Positions 55,046 through 62,863 of a stretch of DNA of 64,000 nt are shown piece after piece. A program made the position numbers and the translations under genes. Source of the DNA: Phaeobacter gallaeciensis DSM 26640. GTDB lineage: Bacteria; Pseudomonadota; Alphaproteobacteria; Rhodobacterales; Rhodobacteraceae. The first letter of the stretch is position 1. Every line of letters starts with the position of its first letter. Location of the stretch: contig NC_023142.1 in the NCBI RefSeq assembly GCF_000511385.1, forward strand, positions 1 through 64,000. Direction: 5' to 3'. The notes under the pieces were generated by a model. That model had not been told where the DNA came from. It searched no databases and saw only the letters and a list, made by a program, of their open reading frames with translations.

Positions 55046-57055
55046 TCACTCCGCCGGGGTTTTGTGCGGCACCAATGCGCCCAGCACCTCGTTCAGCGCC
55101 GCCGCGTCGCCGCCGCGCAGGCAGGTCAGCGCGGTCCGTGGCAGACGGCGTTTGGCGCGCAGCAACGGGGTCACCGGACGCTTGCTGTCATGGGACAATT
55201 CCGCGCTGATCAACCGCGCGCCCAGAGCCTCCCGCAACCGCGCCACATGGGCCAGATCCAGTGGATGATCGCCATGGATCGCATAGATCCGGGCCGCCGT
55301 GTCACAGCCCGCACAGGCGTCGCGATAGGCGCCGCTCCAGTCCAGCTTGCGCGCGGCCGGGAACCGGGTCTCGCCGGGGATCAGATCTTCGGCCAGGGTG
55401 CTGATCGGCTGCAACGCCACCACATTTTCCGCGCCAATAAGATCAGCAAAGGCCATGGCGCCAAAAGCCCCCATGCCGGAGCCCAGCACATGCACCTTGT
55501 CAAAGCCGGCCATCCAGGCGCGGGTTTCAGGTGTCTGGAAATACTGTTCCAAGTCCAGCGGGCGATACCAGTTCTGCTGATGCGGCAGCACCGACAGCAC
55601 CGCATAGTTGGCTTTGATCAGGAAGCGCTCGCCAAAGCCCGGACGCAAGGGATCCTTGCGGTCCAGCGCCTGCCCTGCCCCTTCAAAGGTGACCACCAGC
55701 TCGCGCGCACCCTCCGGGTGCAGCCGCCGCATGGCATAAGACGGGGTCAGCGTGGTGGTGGGCCACAGCCCCTCCGGCAGCACCTCATCCGGGTCCTGCG
55801 GGCTGCGGATCGCGCCCAGATGGCTGCGGCTGTCCACTGCGGGCACCGGCTGAGGCTCATCCGGCACGATGGTATCGACCTCCAGGCCATGTTCGGCCAG
55901 CGCCGCCACATATTCGGCGTGGCGCTGGCGATAGGTCACCTTCATCTTGTCCAACACCTCGGGCGACAGATATTCATCCAACACCGCCTTCAGCCCCTTG
56001 CGCATGAATTTCTGCGTGTTCAGCGCCGGCAGGCCGAAATGTTCGGTCAGCTCGGCCACCCGGTTGTCATGCTTAAGAAAAATCGCCGGCTGGCCCGCCT
56101 GCAAAGCCGCCACGCCGCCATGGAAACGGTCGCCGATATAGACATCATGCAGCATCGCCGCCTGCCGCCAGGCGCCGGCCTCAGAGAAATAGTAATAGCG
56201 GTTGAAATCGACCTTATGGCCGCATTTGCGGCTCAGCCAGCGATTGAGCTCTTCTGGCTGGGCAATGTTGTTGCCCTCATTATAGCCGAAGCGGTCCTTG
56301 ATGAATTTGCCATAGGCAAAGATCTCATCCTGGAACACATAAGAGGCCTCGATCTTGTCGAACGCCTTGGCCAGTTCGGTGCCGCGTTCAACGATGGCCC
56401 CCTCCCGCATGGAGAAATGGCCCGCGGTCATCACATTGGCCTGACGCCCCTTGGCCTGGGCCGCGGCGCCGTCAATGGCCATGATTGACTGCGGATAGAC
56501 ATAGAGACTGGGACAGCCCAGCACGGTGGTGTTCTCCAGCCCGTTCTGCGCCAGCCACTCTGCCGTCTGGGTGCCACGCACCCCAAACAGATTGGCCCGT
56601 TCATTGAGCAGCGCCAGAAGATCGCGGTTGCCCGGCATCAGATCCTCAAACGCATGGCTGCCCTGCATCCCGGCGCCCAGCACCACAAAAGGCACCCGCC
56701 CGTCCAGCGCCTCAAGCGCGGTAAACAACCGGATGCCATCGTGGTTGGGGCGAATGAAATTGGCCAGCGATACCACAATCATGTCGAAATGCGCGGCCAT
56801 GACCTCGGCATAACCATCGCCGAGGTTCTTCTGCAGATTGGCGATATTGCCCACCGCCGATCCATCCGGGTCCTTGCGCAGGCTGCGGGCCGGGGCCTCG
56901 GCATGGATGATATTGCCGCGATTCCCGGTCAGCTTATGCGCCGGTTTCAGGCCAAACAGCGTGTCCGTCACGGTTGGTGGCACGCCCATGATACTGGACA
57001 GCGCCGGATCCGGACGATGGGCCGAAAGCACGGGAGCGTGGAAAAGGATTCTCAT
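55046..57055 (-). CDS. Polysaccharide pyruvyltransferase fused to an alpha/beta-hydrolase-like domain
   Basis: A 669-residue fusion. Residues of about 45-390 resemble the polysaccharide pyruvyltransferase family: TGNRGNIIHAEA, FVVLGAGMQG, FGVRGTQTAEWL and YIGDRFHGGVAALQAGQPAI. That family adds pyruvate ketals to sugars, or works as a related transferase. From about 430 to the end, LVVTFEGAGQA, HVLGSGMGAFGAMAFADLIG and AARIYAIHGDHPLDLAHVAR look like an alpha/beta-hydrolase fold. The nucleophile position of the usual GxSxG elbow reads GSGMG, with Gly for Ser near residue 525, so hydrolase activity is doubtful. It is divergent from a GT4 gene at 57353. The start ATG at 57055 has only a weak ribosome-binding site. 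Confidence 0.83.
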   Translation of the reverse strand: MRILFHAPVLSAHRPDPALSSIMGVPPTVTDTLFGLKPAHKLTGNRGNIIHAEAPARSLRKDPDGSAVGNIANLQKNLGDGYAEVMAAHFDMIVVSLANFIRPNHDGIRLFTALEALDGRVPFVVLGAGMQGSHAFEDLMPGNRDLLALLNERANLFGVRGTQTAEWLAQNGLENTTVLGCPSLYVYPQSIMAIDGAAAQAKGRQANVMTAGHFSMREGAIVERGTELAKAFDKIEASYVFQDEIFAYGKFIKDRFGYNEGNNIAQPEELNRWLSRKCGHKVDFNRYYYFSEAGAWRQAAMLHDVYIGDRFHGGVAALQAGQPAIFLKHDNRVAELTEHFGLPALNTQKFMRKGLKAVLDEYLSPEVLDKMKVTYRQRHAEYVAALAEHGLEVDTIVPDEPQPVPAVDSRSHLGAIRSPQDPDEVLPEGLWPTTTLTPSYAMRRLHPEGARELVVTFEGAGQALDRKDPLRPGFGERFLIKANYAVLSVLPHQQNWYRPLDLEQYFQTPETRAWMAGFDKVHVLGSGMGAFGAMAFADLIGAENVVALQPISTLAEDLIPGETRFPAARKLDWSGAYRDACAGCDTAARIYAIHGDHPLDLAHVARLREALGARLISAELSHDSKRPVTPLLRAKRRLPRTALTCLRGGDAAALNEVLGALVPHKTPAE

Positions 57056-57352
57056 ATATCACCAGATGTTACTCACCATAGCCCCTGTAAAACCGGGGTC
57101 ATGGCCTGTTGGGAAAGGGGGTCGGCAACCACGCCAAGGCGTCTCCGGCAGCCGCAGCCCCCGGGATTGCTGCGTTGCGCGCATGTTAGCGCCGTGACCT
57201 CTGGGAACAAGCCCGGAAAGCCGCGCGCAGACCTCGGGTGGTGAAACCCTGCCCATGGTTTTGCTCTGACGCTCCCCCTGCCCCGCGATCTATGCCTGTT
57301 CCCACCTGTCGAAAGGGTTGCGCCCGCAGCGCTCTCACGGCATGGATAGATC

Positions 57353-58597
57353 ATGAAATTTCTCTTTGTGCACCAGAACATGCCCGGCCAGTACCGGGAG
57401 ATGATCCAATGGCTGGCCGATCAGGGCGAGCATGAGATCGTGTTTTTGACCCAGCGAAACGATGTGAAGCTGCCGGGCGTCTCCACCGCCACCTACAAAA
57501 GCCATCACCAGCCCGCCGCCGATGCCTATGGGCTGTCCAAGGATTGGGAGGCCGCAGCCGGCAATGGCATTGGTGCCGCCCTCGCCGCGCGTCAGCTGGA
57601 GGCCAGAGATGGTTTCAAGCCCGATATCATCATCGGTCATACCGGCTGGGGAGAGCTGACCTTTATGAAAGAGGTCTGGCCGGATGTGCCAATCATCGGC
57701 TTCTTTGAATATTTCTACCGCACCACTGGCGGTCTCGTGGGCTTTGACCCGGAAAATCCCCCCGGCGAGCACGCCGGGTTTTTCGCCCATGCCCGCAACA
57801 CCGTGCCCTTTGCCAATATCGATGTGGTCGATCTGGGCCACAGCCCGACCTATTGGCAGCGCGACCGCTTTCCCAAAAGCTTTCACGACAAGATCTATGT
57901 CAGCCATGACGGCATCCGCACCGACCGGCTGCAACCGGATGCCAAGGCCAGCATCGGTCTCGGCCGTCTGCCCAAGCCGCTCAGCCGTGACGATGAGGTG
58001 ATCACCTATATCGCCCGCAATATGGAACGCGCCCGCGGCTTTCACGTGATGATGCGCGCCCTGCCCAAGATCCTGTCGGAACGCCCCAATGCGCGGATCC
58101 TGATGATCGGCGGCAATGAGACCTCATATGGGCGCGAAAGCACCCATCCCGCAGGTCTGCGCGGCGAGATGGAGGATGAGCTGGGCGACAGCGTCGACTG
58201 GAGCCGGGTGCATTTCCTCGGCCGGGTGCCCTACGGCGATCTGTGCAAGATCATCCGCATCAGCCGCTGCCATATCTATCTGACCATGCCTTTTGTGCTC
58301 AGCTGGTCCTTGCTGGAATCCATGTCGATGCAGGCCACGGTGGTGGCGGCTGATGTGGAGCCGGTGCGCGAGGCGGTGACCCATAATGAGACCGGCATGC
58401 TGGTGGATTTCTTTGACCCAGGCGCGCTGGCCGATCAGGTGGTGGATGTGCTGGCCAATCCCGGCGCCTATGCTCATCTGGGCCCCAATGCCCGCGCCCA
58501 TGTGGTGGAAACCTATGATTTCCTGACCCGCTGCATGCCCGAGCACGCCCGTCAGATCAACGCGCTCCTGCCTGCCAGTAAACAGCTGAAGATCTGA
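57353..58597 (+). CDS. Family 4 glycosyltransferase
   Basis: A 414-residue GT-B enzyme. The N-terminal half starts KFLFVHQNMPGQYREMIQWL and includes IIIGHTGWGELTFMKEVWPD, typical of a GT4 subgroup seen in roseobacter surface-glycan clusters. The donor half has ITYIARNMERARGFHVMMRA, then HFLGRVPYGDL and MPFVLSWSLLESMSMQATVV, where the LLE glutamate is the usual nucleotide-sugar contact. It probably acts on the same glycan as the divergent pyruvyltransferase-like protein. Sugar specificity unknown. Confidence 0.9.
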   Translation: MKFLFVHQNMPGQYREMIQWLADQGEHEIVFLTQRNDVKLPGVSTATYKSHHQPAADAYGLSKDWEAAAGNGIGAALAARQLEARDGFKPDIIIGHTGWGELTFMKEVWPDVPIIGFFEYFYRTTGGLVGFDPENPPGEHAGFFAHARNTVPFANIDVVDLGHSPTYWQRDRFPKSFHDKIYVSHDGIRTDRLQPDAKASIGLGRLPKPLSRDDEVITYIARNMERARGFHVMMRALPKILSERPNARILMIGGNETSYGRESTHPAGLRGEMEDELGDSVDWSRVHFLGRVPYGDLCKIIRISRCHIYLTMPFVLSWSLLESMSMQATVVAADVEPVREAVTHNETGMLVDFFDPGALADQVVDVLANPGAYAHLGPNARAHVVETYDFLTRCMPEHARQINALLPASKQLKI

Positions 58598-58720
58598 CCC
58601 GTCGCAGCGGGAATGAACATGACGATCCCGGGATGATCTGCGTCGACCAGAGGCTCAGCCCCCCAGCATAAGCCCATGGCCGACGCAGTCCCGACCTAGC
58701 CAGTCCCGCGCATTGCGGGA

Positions 58721-59533
58721 TCAGGACAGGAATTGCTCCGACGCCCAGATCGCTGCCTGGGTGCGGTTCTTGGCGCCGATTTTGCGAAAACAGGTGCGCA
58801 GATGCACCTTCACCGTGGCCTCGCAGATGCCCAGTTCATTGGCGATGGATTTATTGGTGGCGCCGTCAATCAGCTTGGTCAGGATCAGCCATTCGCGCCC
58901 GGACAGGCCGCAGGCTGCGGCTGAGGCCGGCATGCGGCGCAGATCCACCGGAACGGTGGTGCCGGGACTGTTGGTTGAGGCCCCAGGCAAGACCCCTGTC
59001 AAAGCACCTGTGCCAGAAGCGGATTGCGGCAGGCTGCCATTGACCCGATCCGCAGGCACAGTCTCTGCAAGCTCCAGTTCCGGTGCCGGGGCCGCCGTCA
59101 GGGTCTCTGCCGACTGGTCATCCCCTGATGTGGTCACATCCGCCGCCCGCAGCGCCGCAGAGATATCCGATGGCACAATCCGATAGCCGCTTTGCACCAC
59201 CCGCAGCGCCGCAATCAGCGCCTCTGCAGATTTGCGTTGCGGGATCACCGCCTCAGCATAGGCGCTGAGCGCAGTCTGCATGCTGGTGGAACATTCCCGC
59301 CCCATGATCAGGATCAACAGAGAGGCATCATTGCCCTCTTTGAACTGGCGCAATTCCTCCACCAGCTCCGGTCCCGTTTCATGGCTGTAGTATAAAACCA
59401 GATCGTCAATCCCCAGCCCCGCGAGCGTCGACAGCTCATCGCAGCAGGTCCCGATCTGGTAGTCATTGCTCTGGCAAATGGCCAGAAACATGTCGCGCAA
59501 CAAGCGACTTTCGCCCACAATATGCACAGGCAT
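58721..59533 (-). CDS. LuxR-family regulator with atypical receiver
   Basis: A 270-residue DNA-binding protein. The C-terminal helix-turn-helix of LuxR/NarL type (about 205-262) contains LSGREWLILTKLIDGATNKS and NELGICEATVKVHLRTCFRK. The N-terminal 120 residues have a receiver-like layout, but the phosphate-accepting Asp is not evident: the matching strand reads DLVLYYSHE. A linker rich in Pro, Ala and Thr joins the two. It may respond to something other than phosphorylation, as CsgD-type regulators do. ATG at 59533 is chosen; an earlier start at 59572 would add 13 residues. A hairpin with a T-tract lies 25 bases upstream of the start. Confidence 0.87.
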   Translation of the reverse strand: MPVHIVGESRLLRDMFLAICQSNDYQIGTCCDELSTLAGLGIDDLVLYYSHETGPELVEELRQFKEGNDASLLILIMGRECSTSMQTALSAYAEAVIPQRKSAEALIAALRVVQSGYRIVPSDISAALRAADVTTSGDDQSAETLTAAPAPELELAETVPADRVNGSLPQSASGTGALTGVLPGASTNSPGTTVPVDLRRMPASAAACGLSGREWLILTKLIDGATNKSIANELGICEATVKVHLRTCFRKIGAKNRTQAAIWASEQFLS

Positions 59534-59551
59534 GATATACCCCCATACTCT

Positions 59552-59580
59552 TAAAAAATCTGATCCAAACACGATCAGAT
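59552..59580 (-). terminator. Terminator-like hairpin in the luxR leader
   Basis: Perfect 8-bp arms ATCTGATC (59558-59565) and GATCAGAT (59573-59580) with a seven-base loop. On the minus strand it is followed by six T residues. It lies just before the LuxR start, so it may end an upstream transcript, attenuate luxR, or act as an operator. Confidence 0.6.
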
Positions 59581-59728
59581 GGTCTCAATGAATGATCTCC
59601 GGAACAGGGAGGTCACCGGGCTTTGATGCGGGTTTGGAACATCCCGCCCTGGCCCTCGCGATGCGGCTGCGACCCCCGTCACAGATGGCACCCCGGTCTT
59701 GTCTTATGTGTCTGTCCTGTCCTTTCGA

Positions 59729-60124
59729 TCAGATGACGGCTGTTTTCCAGCCTCGCCTGCCAGGGGGATCCCTCAGCCGACGGCCCGACCGGTCGTGTGA
59801 TCGGGTCTTCCAAAATGACGGGCCCCAATACCTCTGGCCCCTGCCTCCAAATTGCAGCCCATATCGGCGCAGCACCGCTTTGCGGCACTCCAAAATAGCC
59901 TGAATCCATCCATTTTTGTTAAAAAACTTACCTCCTGGATAGATGTTGGCGCCATCAGACATCTCTCCTAAAGTATTGTTTTTGATATAGGCTTTTGTTT
60001 TATCAACAGGAATATCCTCATGAGGCAGAAATCCAAAGATGTGGTAATTTCTCAATTTCAGGCCCGATCTCACAAGATCAAACAACTCAAGCGTGTTATT
60101 TTGCGTCGAATCTTCACGCCAAAG
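59729..60124 (-). pseudogene. AT-rich coding remnant of unknown family
   Basis: An open frame on the minus strand in a stretch clearly richer in A/T than its surroundings. It reads, in part, FGFLPHEDIPVDKTKAYIKN and GEMSDGANIYPGGKFFNKNG, followed by ILECRKAVLRRYGLQFGG. Amino-acid composition looks protein-like to about residue 90 of the frame, then becomes Arg/Gly/Pro-rich as in chance frames. There is no ATG with a ribosome-binding site at the front (first start candidate is TTG at 60085). I read it as a fragment of a transferred gene that lost both ends. I do not recognise the family. Confidence 0.35.
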
Positions 60125-60482
60125 ATGGAATCACTCTCCCTTTGCCCCCGCGCACGCAGCGCCCATACCTCTTCTGAGGTAGGGCCCTCAGAAAGGCCCT
60201 CCCAACAGGCGGATCTCCGCCAAAACACAAGCAGTTGAAATATATGAATAAAAATAGAATCTCGAGCGATCTCTCATACTGTGACTTGTGGGTAACCTAA
60301 GGTAATCCTGCTAGATATTGATGTAATCTCAATGTCCTGCGGGTTCTCCCAATGGTTGATCATCAGACAGCCCCTGGCGGCTCCAAAACTCCTCGCCCGA
60401 AGGGGTACACCCTCTGCACAATTTGACGGCGTCGGCGATATGTTAGGCTGTTCATATTCGTTTTGATATGCCGGGGGGCAAC
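60125..60482. other. Non-coding upstream region of the second LuxR gene
   Basis: About 360 bases, AT-richer in 60230-60330, with no credible gene. It probably contains the promoter for the LuxR gene at 60483. Confidence 0.5.
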
Positions 60483-61664
60483 ATGAATGTGTTCGGGGGC
60501 GCCGTGATCCACACGGGCGAGATCGCTTTTGCGCGATCGTTTCAAAGACAAGTTTCATCCATCACCACCACTGCCATAGCTGAGATCGATTGCACCGGAC
60601 CCGCGTCTGTCGGGCCAAGCCGTTTGCTGGTGACCACCTGCGAGGCGGCCAGACCTCTGGCCAGTGACACTCCAGGCTGTGGCGCTCAGACCGCGCTGGC
60701 ACAGGGCAGCCGCAGCAGAGGCACGCTGCAGGCTCTGCTGCGCAGCGGATCGCTCTGCCATTGCACCCAGCTGCATGATCCGCAGGACCATCCCAACAGC
60801 TGGCCGGACTGGCTTGATCCTGCGGCCCTGCGCGCGGATGCCTCTGGCCAGAGGTCTGGCCGCTGGGTGGTGTTTGCCTGCCGCTTTGCCGATGGCAGCG
60901 AGGACAGGATCGCGCTGCATCTGGAGGGCAGCCAGCATGATGCCCATTGCATCGAGATCCTGCCTGCGATCTGGCCACTGGCCCGCGAGGATGCGCTGCG
61001 CGAGATCCTGACCAGCGCACCGGAGCCCAAAACCGCGCGCGACACCTCAGAGGCGATGCTCTGGACGATCTCCACCAAAAGCGACAGCGCGGTTCTGGTG
61101 CTGGATGGCGCGGGCCGGTTGCTGGATTGCAATGAGGCCGGCTGTGACATGCTGGCGGCAGGCAATCTGCTGCGCAACAGTGACGGCGTACTGCGCTGTG
61201 CCAACAGCAGCGAGACCCGCGCGTTTTATGCCGCAGTGCAAGACTGCGCCAAAACACCGGTTGAGGCCTCCGCCGGCGCCCATACGCCACGCGGCAGCGC
61301 CAGTCAGGAGCTGATCCTGTTCCTGCAGGATGCCAGCACCGGCATGCGGCTGCCGGTTTCGCTCACCTGTTATCTCTGCGCCGACACCCGCCATCCGCTG
61401 GTGGTGGCCATCCTGCCGCGCCAGCCCGACCAGCAGCGGATCGAGATGCTGGCCCAGAAAATGGGCCTCTCTCCTTGCGAGGCCCGGGTGGCTGCGCTGA
61501 TCCAGCTTGGCCTTTCCAACCGCGAGGCGGCCCATATTGCGGGCATCAAGGAACAGACCTTCAACACCTATGCCAAGCGGGTGCTCTCCAAGCTTGAGGT
61601 CGCCGGGCGCACCGAAATGGCGCAGCGGCTGACCTGGCAGGCCTCACTGGGGAGAGCGTCATGA
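60483..61664 (+). CDS. LuxR-family regulator with PAS-like region
   Basis: A 393-residue protein. The C-terminal helix-turn-helix (about 325-380) has LSPCEARVAALIQLGLSNRE and GIKEQTFNTYAKRVLSKLEV, a LuxR-type domain of the kind seen in sensory regulators of Rhodobacterales. The region SAVLVLDGAGRLLDCNEAGC near residue 200 resembles a PAS start, so a small ligand or redox signal may be sensed. The first 150 residues are Cys/Ser-rich and not recognised. ATG at 60483 follows a GGGGGG run; ATG at 60468 is an alternative. The next gene overlaps by four bases. Confidence 0.85.
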   Translation: MNVFGGAVIHTGEIAFARSFQRQVSSITTTAIAEIDCTGPASVGPSRLLVTTCEAARPLASDTPGCGAQTALAQGSRSRGTLQALLRSGSLCHCTQLHDPQDHPNSWPDWLDPAALRADASGQRSGRWVVFACRFADGSEDRIALHLEGSQHDAHCIEILPAIWPLAREDALREILTSAPEPKTARDTSEAMLWTISTKSDSAVLVLDGAGRLLDCNEAGCDMLAAGNLLRNSDGVLRCANSSETRAFYAAVQDCAKTPVEASAGAHTPRGSASQELILFLQDASTGMRLPVSLTCYLCADTRHPLVVAILPRQPDQQRIEMLAQKMGLSPCEARVAALIQLGLSNREAAHIAGIKEQTFNTYAKRVLSKLEVAGRTEMAQRLTWQASLGRAS

Positions 61665-62482
61665 ACAAGGTGACCCATGAAAGCCTCACCCAGGGGCCAC
61701 CCGCACCGGTCGCGCCGACCTCGGCCTCGATCGGCGCCGCAGCCCTGGCCGCTCAGGATCAGCGCAAAGCGCAAGCCACCACATCCGGCGAGGCAGCCAA
61801 AGCCCGGGAAGACAGCCGTGACGGGGATCAGACACCCGCCGCCGATGCCACATCGGACATCCCTATGGAGAGCACCACGACCAGCACCGACACAGACCCG
61901 ACATCACCCACAACCACATCCAGCCCGGCACGGGACAGCACATCCGGTCCCGCTACTCTGGCTCCGGCTGATCTCGACCAGCTGGCCGCGCATCTGCGCA
62001 GCGGTCCCCAGCCGCTGGGCACCCGCAGCGATCTCATCGAACTGCACAAGCGGATCACCGGGATGTTTGCCACCCTCAATGAGGGGCTGGGTGAGATGTA
62101 CACCCAGAAGGCGGAGGCCGACCGCAAGGCGCTGAGCGCCCGTATGGATGCGCTGGAGGAGGCGGTAAACCGGATGGAAGGCGCGCTGCGCATCGAACTG
62201 GAGCCGGTGCTGCGCGACAGCTTTGCCAAAGTGCTGGCCAAGGACACCGCCGCCCGCCGCCGCAGCCTGAGGCAGCGACTGCAGCGCGGGATCACCAAAG
62301 GCGGTGGTCTGGCCCTGATCCTGGCCCTCGGTCTGGCCGCGGGCACGCTCTATCACAGCAGAATTGCCACAGCCTCAGGCACCGTCTGGAGCGCGGCTCA
62401 AATCCAATGGGCCAGCTTCGTCGCCTTTCTTGAAACCACAACGGCTGATCCAAGTCAGCCACTGAACAACACATCAGAATAG
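61661..62482 (+). CDS. Coiled-coil membrane protein, unknown function
   Basis: A 273-residue protein. The first 105 residues are rich in Ala, Thr, Ser and Pro and look disordered. About 110-205 is charged and helical (GLGEMYTQKAEADRKALSAR), likely a coiled coil. A single transmembrane helix follows at about 214-233 (GLALILALGLAAGTLYHS). The last 40 residues would be periplasmic. I do not recognise a family. It overlaps the LuxR-type gene by four bases, so the two are co-translated, and it precedes the RTX gene. A role as an anchor or signalling partner of the regulator is possible but unproven. Confidence 0.75.
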   Translation: MNKVTHESLTQGPPAPVAPTSASIGAAALAAQDQRKAQATTSGEAAKAREDSRDGDQTPAADATSDIPMESTTTSTDTDPTSPTTTSSPARDSTSGPATLAPADLDQLAAHLRSGPQPLGTRSDLIELHKRITGMFATLNEGLGEMYTQKAEADRKALSARMDALEEAVNRMEGALRIELEPVLRDSFAKVLAKDTAARRRSLRQRLQRGITKGGGLALILALGLAAGTLYHSRIATASGTVWSAAQIQWASFVAFLETTTADPSQPLNNTSE

Positions 62483-62514
62483 ACTCTAACAAAGGAAAAA
62501 GAGTCTCCCTTTTT
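62481..62514 (+). terminator. Terminator after the membrane-protein gene
   Basis: Arms AGACTCT (62481-62487) and AGAGTCT (62500-62506) flank a 12-base loop and are followed by CCCTTTTT. The left arm overlaps the stop codon of the gene at 61661. Confidence 0.65.
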
Positions 62515-62863
62515 CGGGGGCGCCATATCTCTTTCAGGCAGGATCTGCTGTCCCAAACCCCTGCCTTTTACAGAGAGCCGTAGAGATGCCCCGCCTGGCT
62601 GCCGACCTGTCCCACAGATCTCGTAGCGGAGCCAACCGGACATCTGACACAGCGCCCCCGAAAACCGACAATTTGATGAAAATTTGTCCCCATTTGGGGG
62701 CATCCGCCCCGCCCGATTTGCGGTGCAATCACCATCAGAGACCCAAGCGGTCTTGTGTCACTGACCAGGTCCCACACCCAATTTTCCCTGGTCAGATTTC
62801 TAAAGGGGGTCGCGTCGGGGGGCGCATCACACTCCCGGTATATTAATTAGGAGGATGTTTAAG
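62515..62863. other. Upstream region of the final RTX gene
   Basis: About 350 bases with no credible gene. It contains an AT-richer patch at 62670-62690 with a CCCCA-TT-TGGGG inverted repeat, a longer inverted repeat at 62761-62795, and an AGGAGG ribosome-binding site at its end. It should hold the RTX promoter. Confidence 0.6.
62761..62795. promoter_or_regulatory. Inverted repeat upstream of the final RTX gene
   Basis: Perfect 9-bp arms CTGACCAGG (62761-62769) and CCTGGTCAG (62787-62795) with 17 bases between. It lies 69 bases before the RTX start and has no T-tract. It could be a binding site for one of the nearby LuxR-type regulators or a leader hairpin. Confidence 0.5.

Noticed and set aside
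54998..56488. A 496-codon plus-strand frame
   Set aside because: Antisense to the pyruvyltransferase fusion; begins inside its terminator and has no ribosome-binding site.
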